NCBI RefSeq assembly: GCF_002020355.1
Contig: NZ_MPZV01000003.1
Span: 558,001-622,000 of the forward strand
Source: Thioclava sediminum
Lineage (GTDB): Bacteria > Pseudomonadota > Alphaproteobacteria > Rhodobacterales > Rhodobacteraceae
Direction: 5' to 3'
DNA: 64,000 nt
Part shown: piece by piece, positions 45,173 through 53,728 of the stretch
Layout of the letters: every line of letters begins with the position of its first letter
Position numbering within the stretch: position 1 is the stretch's first letter
Position numbers and translations under genes: made by a program
Notes under the pieces: generated by a model
What the model was told of the DNA's origin: nothing
The model's input: only the letters and a program-made list of their open reading frames with translations
Databases searched by the model: none

Positions 45173-46222
45173 TTACCTCTTGGCGGTCTCGCCCGAGGAC
45201 TGCGCGGGCACCAGCGCGCGCATGATCGAGGGCATGGTGAGGCTGCCCACCGGTTCGCCCCTCATCATCACGCGGTAGCGGCGGTCGAGCGCCCCTTCGG
45301 CCTTGGCGATGACGCTCTCGAGATTGTCGTTGCCGTCGATATCGCCCGACATCTCGCCTTCCGGCGCGCCGCGCTCCATCACCGAGCGCACGCGCAGCAC
45401 GCGGGCACGGTTGATGTCGGCCACGAAGTCCTCGATGTAGGGATCCGCCGGGTTGAGCAGAATCTCCTGCGGCTCGCCCTGCTGGACCACCCGACCGTCA
45501 TTCAGGATCACCAGGTGATCGGCGAGCTTGAGCGCCTCGTCCAGATCGTGGGTGATGAAGATGATGGTCTTGTGCAGCTCGGCCTGAAGCTCGAGCAGCA
45601 GATCCTGCATGTCGGTCCGGATCAGCGGATCGAGCGCCGAGAAGGCTTCGTCCATCAGCATGATGTCCGAGTTCGACGCCAGCGCCCGGGCGATGCCCAC
45701 ACGCTGCTGCATCCCGCCCGAGAGTTGGTGCGGGTGGTGATCGCCGTAGCCCCCAAGCCCGACGCGGTCGAGCCATTTCTCGGCCTCGGAGACATAGTCG
45801 GAGGCCGGGAAGCCGCGGGTGGCCAGCGCCATCGCCGTGTTCTCCGCCACCGTGCGGTGCGGCAGAAGGGCGAATTTCTGGAACACCATCGACATCCGCT
45901 CGCGCCGCAGTTTGCGCAGCTGCGCCTCGTTATAGTCGAGGATGTTCTCGCCATTGACGATCACTTCGCCAGCGGTGGGCTCGATAAGCCGGTTGAGGTG
46001 CCGGATCAGCGTGGATTTACCCGAGCCCGAAAGCCCCATGATGACGGTGATCTCACCCTCTTTCATGTCCACGTTGATGTCGTTGAGCCCGAGCACGTGA
46101 TTGCGCTTCTCGAGCAGTTCCGGCTTGCCCATGCCCGCTTTGACGTCTTCGAGCGCCGCTTGCGGATCCGACCCGAAGATCTTGTAGAGGTGTCGGATCG
46201 AGACTTTGATTTCTTTCGTCAT
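45173..46222 (-). CDS. choV: Choline/quaternary-amine ABC transporter ATPase
   Basis: 349 residues. It is a ProV/OpuAA-type ATPase: N-terminal extension before the Walker A GLSGSGKST (about 64-72), Q-loop FQKFALLPHRTV, signature LSGGMQQRVGIARA, Walker B DIMLMDEAFSALD and THDLDEALKLADH. The C-terminal tail after about residue 275 carries a short regulatory-like region rather than full CBS repeats. It energises uptake of choline or betaine through the ChoW permease; both are encoded just upstream. It is the last gene of choXWV. Confidence 0.9.
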   Translation of the reverse strand: MTKEIKVSIRHLYKIFGSDPQAALEDVKAGMGKPELLEKRNHVLGLNDINVDMKEGEITVIMGLSGSGKSTLIRHLNRLIEPTAGEVIVNGENILDYNEAQLRKLRRERMSMVFQKFALLPHRTVAENTAMALATRGFPASDYVSEAEKWLDRVGLGGYGDHHPHQLSGGMQQRVGIARALASNSDIMLMDEAFSALDPLIRTDMQDLLLELQAELHKTIIFITHDLDEALKLADHLVILNDGRVVQQGEPQEILLNPADPYIEDFVADINRARVLRVRSVMERGAPEGEMSGDIDGNDNLESVIAKAEGALDRRYRVMMRGEPVGSLTMPSIMRALVPAQSSGETAKR

Positions 46223-46232
46223 GTCTGTCTCC

Positions 46233-47276
46233 TCACTTCCGGCTCTTGCTGGTGTCGATCCGGGCGAGCGAGGCTTTCGTCACGCGGTCGAGCAGGATCG
46301 CGATGATCACGATCCCGAAGCCAGCCACGAGACCCGTGCCCAGTTCCAGCGACCGGATGCCGCGCAGCACGAGCACGCCGAGACCCGGGGCCGAGACGAG
46401 CGAGGCGATCACCACCATGGCGAGGCTCATCATGATCGTCTGGTTCACACCGGCCATGATGTTGGGCAGCGCGAGCGGGATCTGCACGCCGAACAGCTTC
46501 TGGCGCTTGGTCATGCCGAAGGCGTCGGCCGCCTCGATCACGTCGGGATCGACCAGACGGATGCCGAGGTCTGTCAGGCGCACCACGGGCACGATCGCAT
46601 AGAGGATGATCGCGATACCGTAGAGCTTCGGCTCGGTGACCGAGAACAGGAAGATCAGCGGAATCAGATAGACGAAGGGCGGCAGCGTCTGCAGCATGTC
46701 GAGGATCGGGATCACGGTGCGCTGGAGCCGGTCGCTCCGAGACATCGCAATGCCTATGGGCACCCCGAAGAGGACGCATATGAAGGCACAGACGAAGATG
46801 ATCGCCAGCGTCTGCATCGCCGCTTCGTAGTGATTGATGAAGGCGAGGAAGGCGATCGAGACCAGCACGAAGACCACCAGTCTCCAGGAGCGCGTCACCA
46901 GCCAGGTGATCAGCATCAGGATCGGCACCATCAGCCACCACGGCGTGTTGGTCATGATCCAGAGCATGTCGCGCAGGGCCCAGCTCAGCGGCTGTGTGAG
47001 CGGGTCCACGACGGCGCGCAGCCCGCCACGGATCGCGAGGAAGCCGTCCTCGAGGCCTTGCGTCACGTCGCGCGAGGGCGGGATCGCCCCGCAGGCCTTG
47101 TTGAGGGCGTCGAGCGAGGGGAAGGGCCAGTTCCAGAGGCTGGGGCCCTGCGTCGTGGTGCCGTCGGTCTGCGCGATCAGGTCGGCCATCGACGTCATGC
47201 CGCCGCCACCGTCGCCGCCAGCCGAACACCAGTCCTTCAGCCCCACCGCGTTGAAGAAATTCTCGTAAGCTGCCAT
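46233..47276 (-). CDS. choW: Choline/quaternary-amine ABC transporter permease
   Basis: 347 residues from ATG 47276. The first 100 residues are a soluble N-terminal stretch (WCSAGGDGGGGMTSMADLIA) like ProW. About six or seven membrane helices follow, with the EAA-type loop GIRLVDPDVIEAADAFGMT, then PLALPNIMAGVNQTIMMSLA. It forms the inner-membrane channel of the importer. A ten-base-pair hairpin with a T-run sits between choX and this gene, which should lower its expression relative to choX. Confidence 0.9.
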   Translation of the reverse strand: MAAYENFFNAVGLKDWCSAGGDGGGGMTSMADLIAQTDGTTTQGPSLWNWPFPSLDALNKACGAIPPSRDVTQGLEDGFLAIRGGLRAVVDPLTQPLSWALRDMLWIMTNTPWWLMVPILMLITWLVTRSWRLVVFVLVSIAFLAFINHYEAAMQTLAIIFVCAFICVLFGVPIGIAMSRSDRLQRTVIPILDMLQTLPPFVYLIPLIFLFSVTEPKLYGIAIILYAIVPVVRLTDLGIRLVDPDVIEAADAFGMTKRQKLFGVQIPLALPNIMAGVNQTIMMSLAMVVIASLVSAPGLGVLVLRGIRSLELGTGLVAGFGIVIIAILLDRVTKASLARIDTSKSRK

Positions 47277-47335
47277 TGGTTTTCCGGGTCGCACAGAGAG
47301 ACCCGTCCCATATTGTTGCGTGATTGATCGAAAAA

Positions 47336-47361
47336 GGACGGGGCCTGTCCCGGCCCCGTCC
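47336..47361 (-). terminator. Terminator-like hairpin between choX and choW
   Basis: GGACGGGGCC (47336-47345) pairs exactly with GGCCCCGTCC (47352-47361). On the transcribed (minus) strand it is followed by TTTTT. Because choW continues in the same direction, it probably acts as a partial terminator. Confidence 0.8.
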
Positions 47362-47390
47362 ATGTGTTGCGCGTCAGGCGCGCGTCACGA

Positions 47391-48386
47391 TCATCCGCCG
47401 ATCAGCTTCGAAAGCTTCTTCTGGGCATCGGCATCGAGCCAGTTCTTCCACGTGTCCTGGTAGTTCTTGATGAAGTGGACAGCCGTCTCTTCACCCGAGG
47501 CTTTGTTCTCGTCCTGCCAAGCGAGCAGCTTCGACATGGTGTCGGTCTTGAAGCTCATCTTCGAGAAGAACTCGGTCTCCGCCGGATGGGTGTCCGCGAA
47601 GTCGCTCGTCACCGAGGTCAGCACCGGAGCTGCCGGGAAGTCCGAAACCTGCGGGTTCGACGCGTCCTTGTTCTGGAGATTGTCGAACTTGGCCTTGTCG
47701 TAGTCGCCAAGCTTCACGCGGGTCATGTCATAGTTGCCCATGACCACGGTCGGGCCCCAGTAGTAGCCGAACCACGGCTTCTTGTCGGCGAAGGCCGAAC
47801 CGATCGACGAGGCGAGCGTCTGGCCGGAGCCGTGGTTGAACACCTCGATGCCCGAGCTCTTGAGGTCGAGCGCCTTGATCAGGTTGTCGCTCACGACGCG
47901 GCAGCCCCAGCCGTCGGGGCAGTTGTTGAACGTGCCGCCGACCCAGTCGGGATGCGCCATGACGCCCTCGATGGTCTTCAGCTCGGGGTGTTCCTTGGCG
48001 AGGTAGGTGGGGATCCACCAGCCTTCGACACCACCCGGCTGGAGCGTCTTGGCGACGCGCTTGATCTTGCCTTCGCTCTCGAGCTTCTTGTAGGCGTCGC
48101 CCGCCGAGTTCAGCCACAGGTTGGTGACGACGTCGGGGCGGCCGTTTTCGGCGATCGAGGTGATCGCGGGAATCGTGTCGGATTTGACCAGGCTGGTGTT
48201 ACAGCCGTAGCCTTGGTCCAGCATGAACTTCGCGATGTTCGTGGTGACTTCGGCAGCGGCCCAGTTCATCTGGGCGATCGAGATGTCACCGCATTGCTCG
48301 GCGGCACGGGCGGTTCCGGTCTGGGCTGCAAAGCCGGTGACCATAGCGGTCGCACCGGCGACCGCGAGAAGTGTCGTCTTCCGCAT
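47391..48386 (-). CDS. choX: Choline-type ABC transporter substrate-binding protein
   Basis: 331 residues from ATG 48386 (GAGAGGAAA upstream). A signal peptide runs to about residue 28 (TGTARAAEQ). The OpuAC domain follows: ISIAQMNWAAAEVTTNIAKF, then TNLWLNSAGDAY, PGGVEGWWIPTYLA and KPWFGYYWGPT, aromatic-rich segments that form the cation-pi cage for a trimethylammonium head group. It delivers choline, betaine or a related amine to ChoWV, as an osmoprotectant or carbon source. Confidence 0.9.
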   Translation of the reverse strand: MRKTTLLAVAGATAMVTGFAAQTGTARAAEQCGDISIAQMNWAAAEVTTNIAKFMLDQGYGCNTSLVKSDTIPAITSIAENGRPDVVTNLWLNSAGDAYKKLESEGKIKRVAKTLQPGGVEGWWIPTYLAKEHPELKTIEGVMAHPDWVGGTFNNCPDGWGCRVVSDNLIKALDLKSSGIEVFNHGSGQTLASSIGSAFADKKPWFGYYWGPTVVMGNYDMTRVKLGDYDKAKFDNLQNKDASNPQVSDFPAAPVLTSVTSDFADTHPAETEFFSKMSFKTDTMSKLLAWQDENKASGEETAVHFIKNYQDTWKNWLDADAQKKLSKLIGG

Positions 48387-48880
48387 ATGTTTTCCTCTCA
48401 TCCGTTGGATTGTTCACGATCGTTTTCGGATCGCATTCGCCTTGCGCGTGATGAGACCGTCCGACCTCCCCGCGCGGGCGTGCTTGCACCCGGGGGAGCG
48501 TCTCGGCCCATCGTCGATCTTCAGGTTGCGCAGTGCACGCGAATGCGCCCGTTCGACGATTGCCGCGAACGGTAGCGCCGGTGCTCCCGATCAGCAATCG
48601 TCCGCCGGTCACATTAATTTGAGAAAAGAGACAGGGAACCCAATGATAACTGGAGGAAATTTTGTAAAAGGAGACACTTGAGGGGCGACAGAACGGCAAA
48701 GAGATCCGGCACCCGGGGGATGCCGGACCGACAATTTTTGAGCATGTGCGCGCGAAGTCGCTAGGCGCGCCTCCGTTGCGTGAATTGACGCACTGACGCG
48801 CCTGCACGAGACGACGTCGCCTCGCCCCCTGCCCGCGCAATTTTCCGCGTTGCCCGGGCCGCACGCCCGGGCGCTTGGGA
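48387..48880. other. 494-bp non-coding region upstream of choX
   Basis: No gene is evident. It should hold the choX promoter. A seven-base-pair stem TCCGGCA/TGCCGGA (48705-48711/48721-48727) followed by ACAATTTTT is a weak terminator candidate on the plus strand. The AT-rich stretch at about 48605-48680 is a possible promoter. Confidence 0.4.
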
Positions 48881-49924
48881 TCAGACCGCCATGCCGTCCG
48901 CATCGAAGAAGACCGTACGATCCGGCTCGAAGCTCAGCCCCGAGACATCGCCCGGACGCAGATCGGTATCGCCCGCGACGCGCACGTTCACCGCGCCCAA
49001 GGGGCCGCAATCGAACAGGATGAACGTGTCCGCGCCGAGGAATTCCACCACGTCGACGCGCCCGTCGCATTGCCCCTCGCCTTCGGCCACCAGCAAGATG
49101 TGTTCGGGCCGGATGCCAAGCTGCGTGGCTTGCGGTGCGGGACAGGCCCCGCCGCGCCCGCCGTCGAGACTATAGCTGCCGCCCGAGACCGCGCAGGGCA
49201 TCACGTTCATCTTCGGGCTGCCGATGAATTGCGCCACGAAAAGGTTCGCGGGCTTCTCGTAAAGCTCGCGCGGCGTGCCGACCTGCGCGATCCGGCCGTA
49301 TTCCAGTACCACGATCCGATCCGCCAGCGTCATCGCCTCCACCTGATCGTGGGTGACGTAGATCATCGTGCGCTGGAGGTTGCGGTGCAGCCGCGCGATT
49401 TCCAGTCGCATCTCCACGCGCAGCGCCGCGTCGAGGTTCGACAGCGGCTCGTCGAAGAGGAATGCCGTCGGGTCGCGCACGATCGACCGCCCGATCGCCA
49501 CACGCTGGCGCTGGCCGCCCGACAGGTCCTTGGGCCGCCGGTCGAGGAAGCTCTGCAGCTTCAGGATATCAGCCGCCTCGTCGACCTTGGCGCGCCAGTC
49601 CTCTTGTGGAGCCCCCGCCATCTTGAGCGAGAAGCCCATATTCTCGGCCACCGACATATGCGGGTAGAGCGCATAGGACTGGAACACCATCGCGAGGCCG
49701 CGTTTCGAGGGCGGCTGATCGGTCACATTCGCACCGTCGATCTCGATCGCCCCGCGCGAGGTATCCTCAAGCCCGCCGATCATCCGCAGAAGCGTGGACT
49801 TGCCGCAGCCCGAGGGCCCCACGAAGACGACGAATTCGCCATCCTTGATCTCGAGGTCGATGCCCTTGATGACCTGGACGTCGCCGAACCACTTCTCGAC
49901 ACCATTTAGCGTGATCGAACCCAT
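48881..49924 (-). CDS. MalK/UgpC-type sugar ABC transporter ATPase
   Basis: 347 residues. Walker [10 protein letters not shown] (about 36-44), Q-loop [12 protein letters not shown], signature [19 protein letters not shown], Walker [12 protein letters not shown] and [15 protein letters not shown] identify a CUT1 ATPase. A C-terminal MalK-type regulatory OB domain ([16 protein letters not shown] onward) completes it. It powers the importer formed by the two permeases upstream. It begins one base after the hydrolase stop (TGA-A-ATG), so it is the last gene of the operon. Confidence 0.92.
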   Translation of the reverse strand: MGSITLNGVEKWFGDVQVIKGIDLEIKDGEFVVFVGPSGCGKSTLLRMIGGLEDTSRGAIEIDGANVTDQPPSKRGLAMVFQSYALYPHMSVAENMGFSLKMAGAPQEDWRAKVDEAADILKLQSFLDRRPKDLSGGQRQRVAIGRSIVRDPTAFLFDEPLSNLDAALRVEMRLEIARLHRNLQRTMIYVTHDQVEAMTLADRIVVLEYGRIAQVGTPRELYEKPANLFVAQFIGSPKMNVMPCAVSGGSYSLDGGRGGACPAPQATQLGIRPEHILLVAEGEGQCDGRVDVVEFLGADTFILFDCGPLGAVNVRVAGDTDLRPGDVSGLSFEPDRTVFFDADGMAV

Positions 49925-49925
49925 T

Positions 49926-51197
49926 TCACCCCTCCTTGCCGGCCCAGGCGAGCCAGACGGCCGCCGTCCAGGTAAATGCCTTGCCGCCCGCGGCCGCGCC
50001 CGTCATCGGGTCGAAATACTCGACGAAGCCGTAGCGCCCGATCACCTCGCGGGTGCGCTTGCGGACCTCTTCGCCAAGCGCGACGCCCCGTTCCGAGGCG
50101 CCCTCGCCGATCATCATGTTCATCATCCCCCAGGTCGGGCCGCGCCAGTAGCGCTTGGCGTCGAACCGCGGATCGAAGGGCGCGAGCGACGGCACGCCAT
50201 AGGGGGCCGCATCGAGCACGCGGGCCAGATGCTGTTCCATATGCGGTGCGTCGAGCCCGCCGAACCAGCACAGGAAGGAAGCGTTGCTCAGCGCGTTCGA
50301 CCAGATGCCGTTGTTGCAGTTGTAGCTGTCGTAATAGCCCATGCCGGGGTTCCACAGCGCGTCCGCACCGGCTTCAAGTTCGGCCAGCTGCGCGGCCATG
50401 TCGCCGGTGTCGAGATCCTGCGCCTCGCCAGCCGCCAGCAGGTCACGCAGACCGCGCATCAGGATGAAATGCATCGTCGGATCGGCCACCTTGAACGGGT
50501 TGCCCTCGGCGACTTTCGCATCGTCCCAATCGAGCGCCTTGGCGCGCTGCACCAGCCAGATATAGCGGTCGTAATCGTATTTCGTCGGGCGCATCGAGGC
50601 GTCGACATGCTGGGTGTCGCGGCGCTCGTAATAACCCACGTCCTGCGGGTCGATCCCGCTCATCGCGTCATCCCAGTCCGGCGCGTTGTCACGGCCCGAC
50701 TCCCACGGATGGATCACGAAGATCGCGCCCTTCTCGTCGCGGCGCCATTTCAGGAACCACTCCGCCCATTTGCGCATCTTCGGATAGAGCGCCGCGAAGC
50801 GAGCCGCACCTGCCTCCGGGTCAGCCGCCAGAAGCCGCGTCGCGAAGCTGAGTGCGACCGGCGGCTGGGTGATTCCCGAGGACGCGATCGGCCCGTTGCA
50901 GCCCCAGACGTCGGGGCCGGGGAAATAGCCCGGATCGGGCTTGTGGAAGATGATATGCGGGACCATGCCGTTGTCCCACTGCCCCGAGAACAGAGTCTCG
51001 ATCTCCTGCCAGGCCCGGTCCAGGTCGAACTCGGCGAAGCCGAGGCTCGCGAAGGCGCTGTCCCAGTTCCACTGGTAGGGATAGAGGCCGTCGGTCGGCA
51101 CCGTATAGCCGCCCCGGTCGTTCTGAGTGAGGATGTCGCGCGCCGCGGCATCCCGGTCGGAGAAGTCGTCTGCGGCAGCCAGAGTTTCGGTCATCAT
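49926..51197 (-). CDS. GH63-like glycoside hydrolase (mannosyl-/glucosylglycerate hydrolase type)
   Basis: 423 residues; ATG 51197 or the adjacent ATG. It is an (alpha/alpha)6-barrel enzyme of the MGH/GgH group: [16 protein letters not shown] at about 39-54, [15 protein letters not shown] (71-85), [14 protein letters not shown] with candidate acid D170, [12 protein letters not shown] (349-360) and [10 protein letters not shown] with candidate base E393. There is no signal peptide, so it acts in the cytoplasm on an imported compound. Characterised relatives cleave glucosylglycerate or mannosylglycerate. The assignment to this group is by motif; substrate is inferred. Confidence 0.8.
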   Translation of the reverse strand: MMTETLAAADDFSDRDAAARDILTQNDRGGYTVPTDGLYPYQWNWDSAFASLGFAEFDLDRAWQEIETLFSGQWDNGMVPHIIFHKPDPGYFPGPDVWGCNGPIASSGITQPPVALSFATRLLAADPEAGAARFAALYPKMRKWAEWFLKWRRDEKGAIFVIHPWESGRDNAPDWDDAMSGIDPQDVGYYERRDTQHVDASMRPTKYDYDRYIWLVQRAKALDWDDAKVAEGNPFKVADPTMHFILMRGLRDLLAAGEAQDLDTGDMAAQLAELEAGADALWNPGMGYYDSYNCNNGIWSNALSNASFLCWFGGLDAPHMEQHLARVLDAAPYGVPSLAPFDPRFDAKRYWRGPTWGMMNMMIGEGASERGVALGEEVRKRTREVIGRYGFVEYFDPMTGAAAGGKAFTWTAAVWLAWAGKEG

Positions 51198-51200
51198 ATC

Positions 51201-52415
51201 TTATCCTTTCACCGCGCCAGCCGTCAGGCCGCGGGTCATGAAACGTTCGAGCCCGAGGAACAGCGCCATAATCGGCACCGTCGCGATGACGGCGCCCGCC
51301 ATCAGGTGCTGGCGCGGGATCTCGGAGGAATTGAGCGAGGCGATGCCCCGCGTGAGGGTAAATTTGCTGGGATCGTCGAGCAGCATGAAGGCGAGCAGGA
51401 ACTCGTTCCATGCGATCATGAAGACATAGAGCCCGACGGATGCCATCGCGGGCAGCGCCAGCGGCAGCGTGATCTTCCAGATCACCTTGAGCCGCGAAAG
51501 CCCGTCCATCAGGCCCGCTTCCTCGACCTCGACGGGGAGGCCGCGGAAATAGCCCTGCAGCATGTAAAGCGCGACCGGGATCGTGGTGACCGGGTAGATC
51601 ATGACGATCCCGAGGATCGAGTTGCGCAGACCGACCATCGAGTAGGCGATGTAGATCGGCAGCGCGAGCACGATCATCGGCACCATGTAGATCAGCAGGA
51701 TGCCGCGCGAGAACACTTTCTGCCCGCGGAAGCGCAGCCGCGCGACCGCATAGGCGCCGGGCACTGAGAACAGCAGCGTCAGCAGCACAGTCAGCACCGA
51801 AACATAGAAACTCGTCCAGAGGTAGCGCCCGAAATGGAACTGGGTCATCAACTCGTAATAGCTGTCGAACAGGTGCCAGCCCCGGCTCAGGTCGATCGAG
51901 AAATCGAGCGGGTTGAGCATCAGCTGCTGCTGCGACTTCATCGAGGTCATGACCATCACGTAGAACGGGATGACCACGATCGCGGTGAAGAAGATGTAGC
52001 CAAAGCCGGTGAGGAAGCGGATCACCGCATCCTCGAACTGGTGGCGCGTGAGCGCACCGAACCGCAGCTCGCGCAGGATCGAGTTGAGCGGGATCGAGAC
52101 TGCTCCCGCCAGCACCACGCTGAGTGCGACGCGCCAGACAAAGTTGAAGCTGTCGTCGAATTGCAGCGCGCCGAGGCCCACTGCCATCAGCGCCAGCGCC
52201 ACGATCACCGCCACCGCATCCGCGGCCCAGCGATTGGCGATGCGCACGCGGGCAAACCCGGTCGCGAGCCCGAGGATCAGCGACCCGATCAGAGCGGGCT
52301 TGGCCGCAGCGCCGGTCGCAAAGGAGATCGCGACCCCCAGCGTGACCGACATGACCAACGCCCAGAGCGCCCCGATGATCGGCCCGGTGAGATAGCCTTT
52401 ATGCAGGATTTTCAT
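51201..52415 (-). CDS. Sugar ABC transporter permease (MalG type) with N-terminal membrane extension
   Basis: 404 residues, some 120 longer than a normal MalG-like subunit. Residues about 1-125 contain three or four extra hydrophobic segments (WALVMSVTLGVAISFATGAA, AADAVAVIVALALMAVGLGA). From about 130 the usual six-helix permease begins (FIFFTAIVVIPFYV-like YIFFTAIVVIPFYVMVMTSM) with the EAA loop GLPVEVEEAGLMDGLSRLKV. Its ATG overlaps the stop of the upstream permease as ATGA. It pairs with that permease in the inner membrane. Confidence 0.88.
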   Translation of the reverse strand: MKILHKGYLTGPIIGALWALVMSVTLGVAISFATGAAAKPALIGSLILGLATGFARVRIANRWAADAVAVIVALALMAVGLGALQFDDSFNFVWRVALSVVLAGAVSIPLNSILRELRFGALTRHQFEDAVIRFLTGFGYIFFTAIVVIPFYVMVMTSMKSQQQLMLNPLDFSIDLSRGWHLFDSYYELMTQFHFGRYLWTSFYVSVLTVLLTLLFSVPGAYAVARLRFRGQKVFSRGILLIYMVPMIVLALPIYIAYSMVGLRNSILGIVMIYPVTTIPVALYMLQGYFRGLPVEVEEAGLMDGLSRLKVIWKITLPLALPAMASVGLYVFMIAWNEFLLAFMLLDDPSKFTLTRGIASLNSSEIPRQHLMAGAVIATVPIMALFLGLERFMTRGLTAGAVKG

Positions 52416-53647
52416 AGCCCTTCCTCCCGGCTCATGGTGCGGAAGAACAGCCCCGAGAAGACCAGAAGGCAGGCGAAGATCACCACGGCGACCGCGGCAC
52501 CCGCACCGATATTCGACACCGCGAAAGCCTGTTCGTAGACATTGACCGTCAGGACCCGCGTGCCGGCATTACCGCCGGTGAGCAGGAAGATGTCGTCGAA
52601 CTTGTTGAAGGTCCAGATGAAGCGCAGCAGGAACAGGACCGACAGGATCCCCAGCAGCTGCGGCATCGAGAGATACCAGAATTTCTGGAACGGAGAGGCC
52701 CCGTCCATATCCGCCGCCTCATACATATCCGTGTCGATGCTCTGCATCCGCGCGAGGATGAAGAGGAACGAGAGCGGGAAATAGCGCCAGATCTCGAACA
52801 CCGTCACCATGATGAGTGCGAGCGGCTTGGCCCCGAAGAAGTTGATCGCGCCTTCGCTCACGCCCATCTGCACCAGAAGCGCGTTGGCGGAGCCCGAATA
52901 GGGATCGAACAGCGTGATCCATGTGAAAGCCACGGCGATCACCGGGGCCACATAGGGAAAGAGGTAAAGCCCGCGCAGGATACCCTGCCCGCGGAAGCTC
53001 TTGTTCAGGAGCAGCGCCGCGAACAGCCCCACGACCAGCGCGCCCAGCGTGCCGAAGACCGTATAGAACAGCGTAATACCCAGAACGCTCCAGAACTCGC
53101 TGCCCGAAAAGAGCTGGCGGAAGTTGTCGAGCGTGAAGGTGGAATTCGTCAGGACGTTCGAGACGTGACCGGTCGCTTTGACCTCGGCGTCACGCATCGC
53201 GCGCTCTGCCTCGCGGGTGTCCCCCGTCACCTGCGCATCGACGCGGAAACGTTCGTTCGCGCCGGCCTCAAGCGTGCCGAAATCGCAAGACAGGTCTTGC
53301 CCGTCCATTGCGCAGCCCTGAGGCAGATCGCCGGTCAGCGCAACGCCTTCAGGCAGGGTCACATTGAGCGCCGCATTGCGCATCTCCTGCTCGCGCGAGG
53401 GGTTGATGACGCGCAGTTCCAGAAGCGCCTGATCGCCGCGGTCGCGCAGCGCGACCCGTGTGCGGATCTCGGCCGGACGCAGATCGCCCAGCGTCACCGG
53501 CTTGAAGGAGATCCAGAAGATCGCCAGCAGCGGCACGATCACGACAAGCGCCACGATCGCGATGGTCGGGAACAGCAGGCCCCAGGCCAGGCGCGCCTCG
53601 CGACGAGCAAGCGCGCCGCGCCCCTTGGGCGGCGATATGTCAGTCAT
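52412..53647 (-). CDS. Sugar ABC transporter permease (MalF type) with large periplasmic insert
   Basis: 411 residues from ATG 53647 (TTGGAG upstream). After the first helix (LLFPTIAIVALVVIVPLLAI, about 24-43) comes an insert of about 110 residues (55-165) with beta-rich, DUF11-like character (ALLELRVINPSREQEMRNAA, VTLPEGVALTGDLPQGC) and two cysteines at 112 and 121. The normal permease follows, including the EAA loop MYEAADMDGASPFQKFWYLS. The insert occupies the position of the MalF P2 loop that contacts maltose-binding protein, so it may contact the binding protein here. Confidence 0.88.
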   Translation of the reverse strand: MTDISPPKGRGALARREARLAWGLLFPTIAIVALVVIVPLLAIFWISFKPVTLGDLRPAEIRTRVALRDRGDQALLELRVINPSREQEMRNAALNVTLPEGVALTGDLPQGCAMDGQDLSCDFGTLEAGANERFRVDAQVTGDTREAERAMRDAEVKATGHVSNVLTNSTFTLDNFRQLFSGSEFWSVLGITLFYTVFGTLGALVVGLFAALLLNKSFRGQGILRGLYLFPYVAPVIAVAFTWITLFDPYSGSANALLVQMGVSEGAINFFGAKPLALIMVTVFEIWRYFPLSFLFILARMQSIDTDMYEAADMDGASPFQKFWYLSMPQLLGILSVLFLLRFIWTFNKFDDIFLLTGGNAGTRVLTVNVYEQAFAVSNIGAGAAVAVVIFACLLVFSGLFFRTMSREEGL

Positions 53648-53686
53648 GACAGTCTCCAATCCATGCAGTCAGAGCGGGCTTTGGTC

Positions 53687-53716
53687 CCGGGGCAAGGCGC
53701 AACCGCCCTGCCCCGG
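53687..53716 (-). repeat. Strong hairpin after the binding-protein gene
   Basis: CCGGGGCA (53687-53694) pairs with TGCCCCGG (53709-53716), then one mismatch and GGCG/CGCC, loop CAAC. It has no T-run. Placed between the binding-protein stop and the first permease, it probably protects the upstream message and lets the binding protein be made in excess. Confidence 0.7.
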
Positions 53717-53728
53717 CCAGAGGTCGGA

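Noticed and set aside
48605-48681. Small plus-strand gene with an apparent ribosome site upstream of choX
   Set aside because: The in-frame product would be about a dozen residues (starting MITGGNFVKGDT) with no coupling or conservation evidence.
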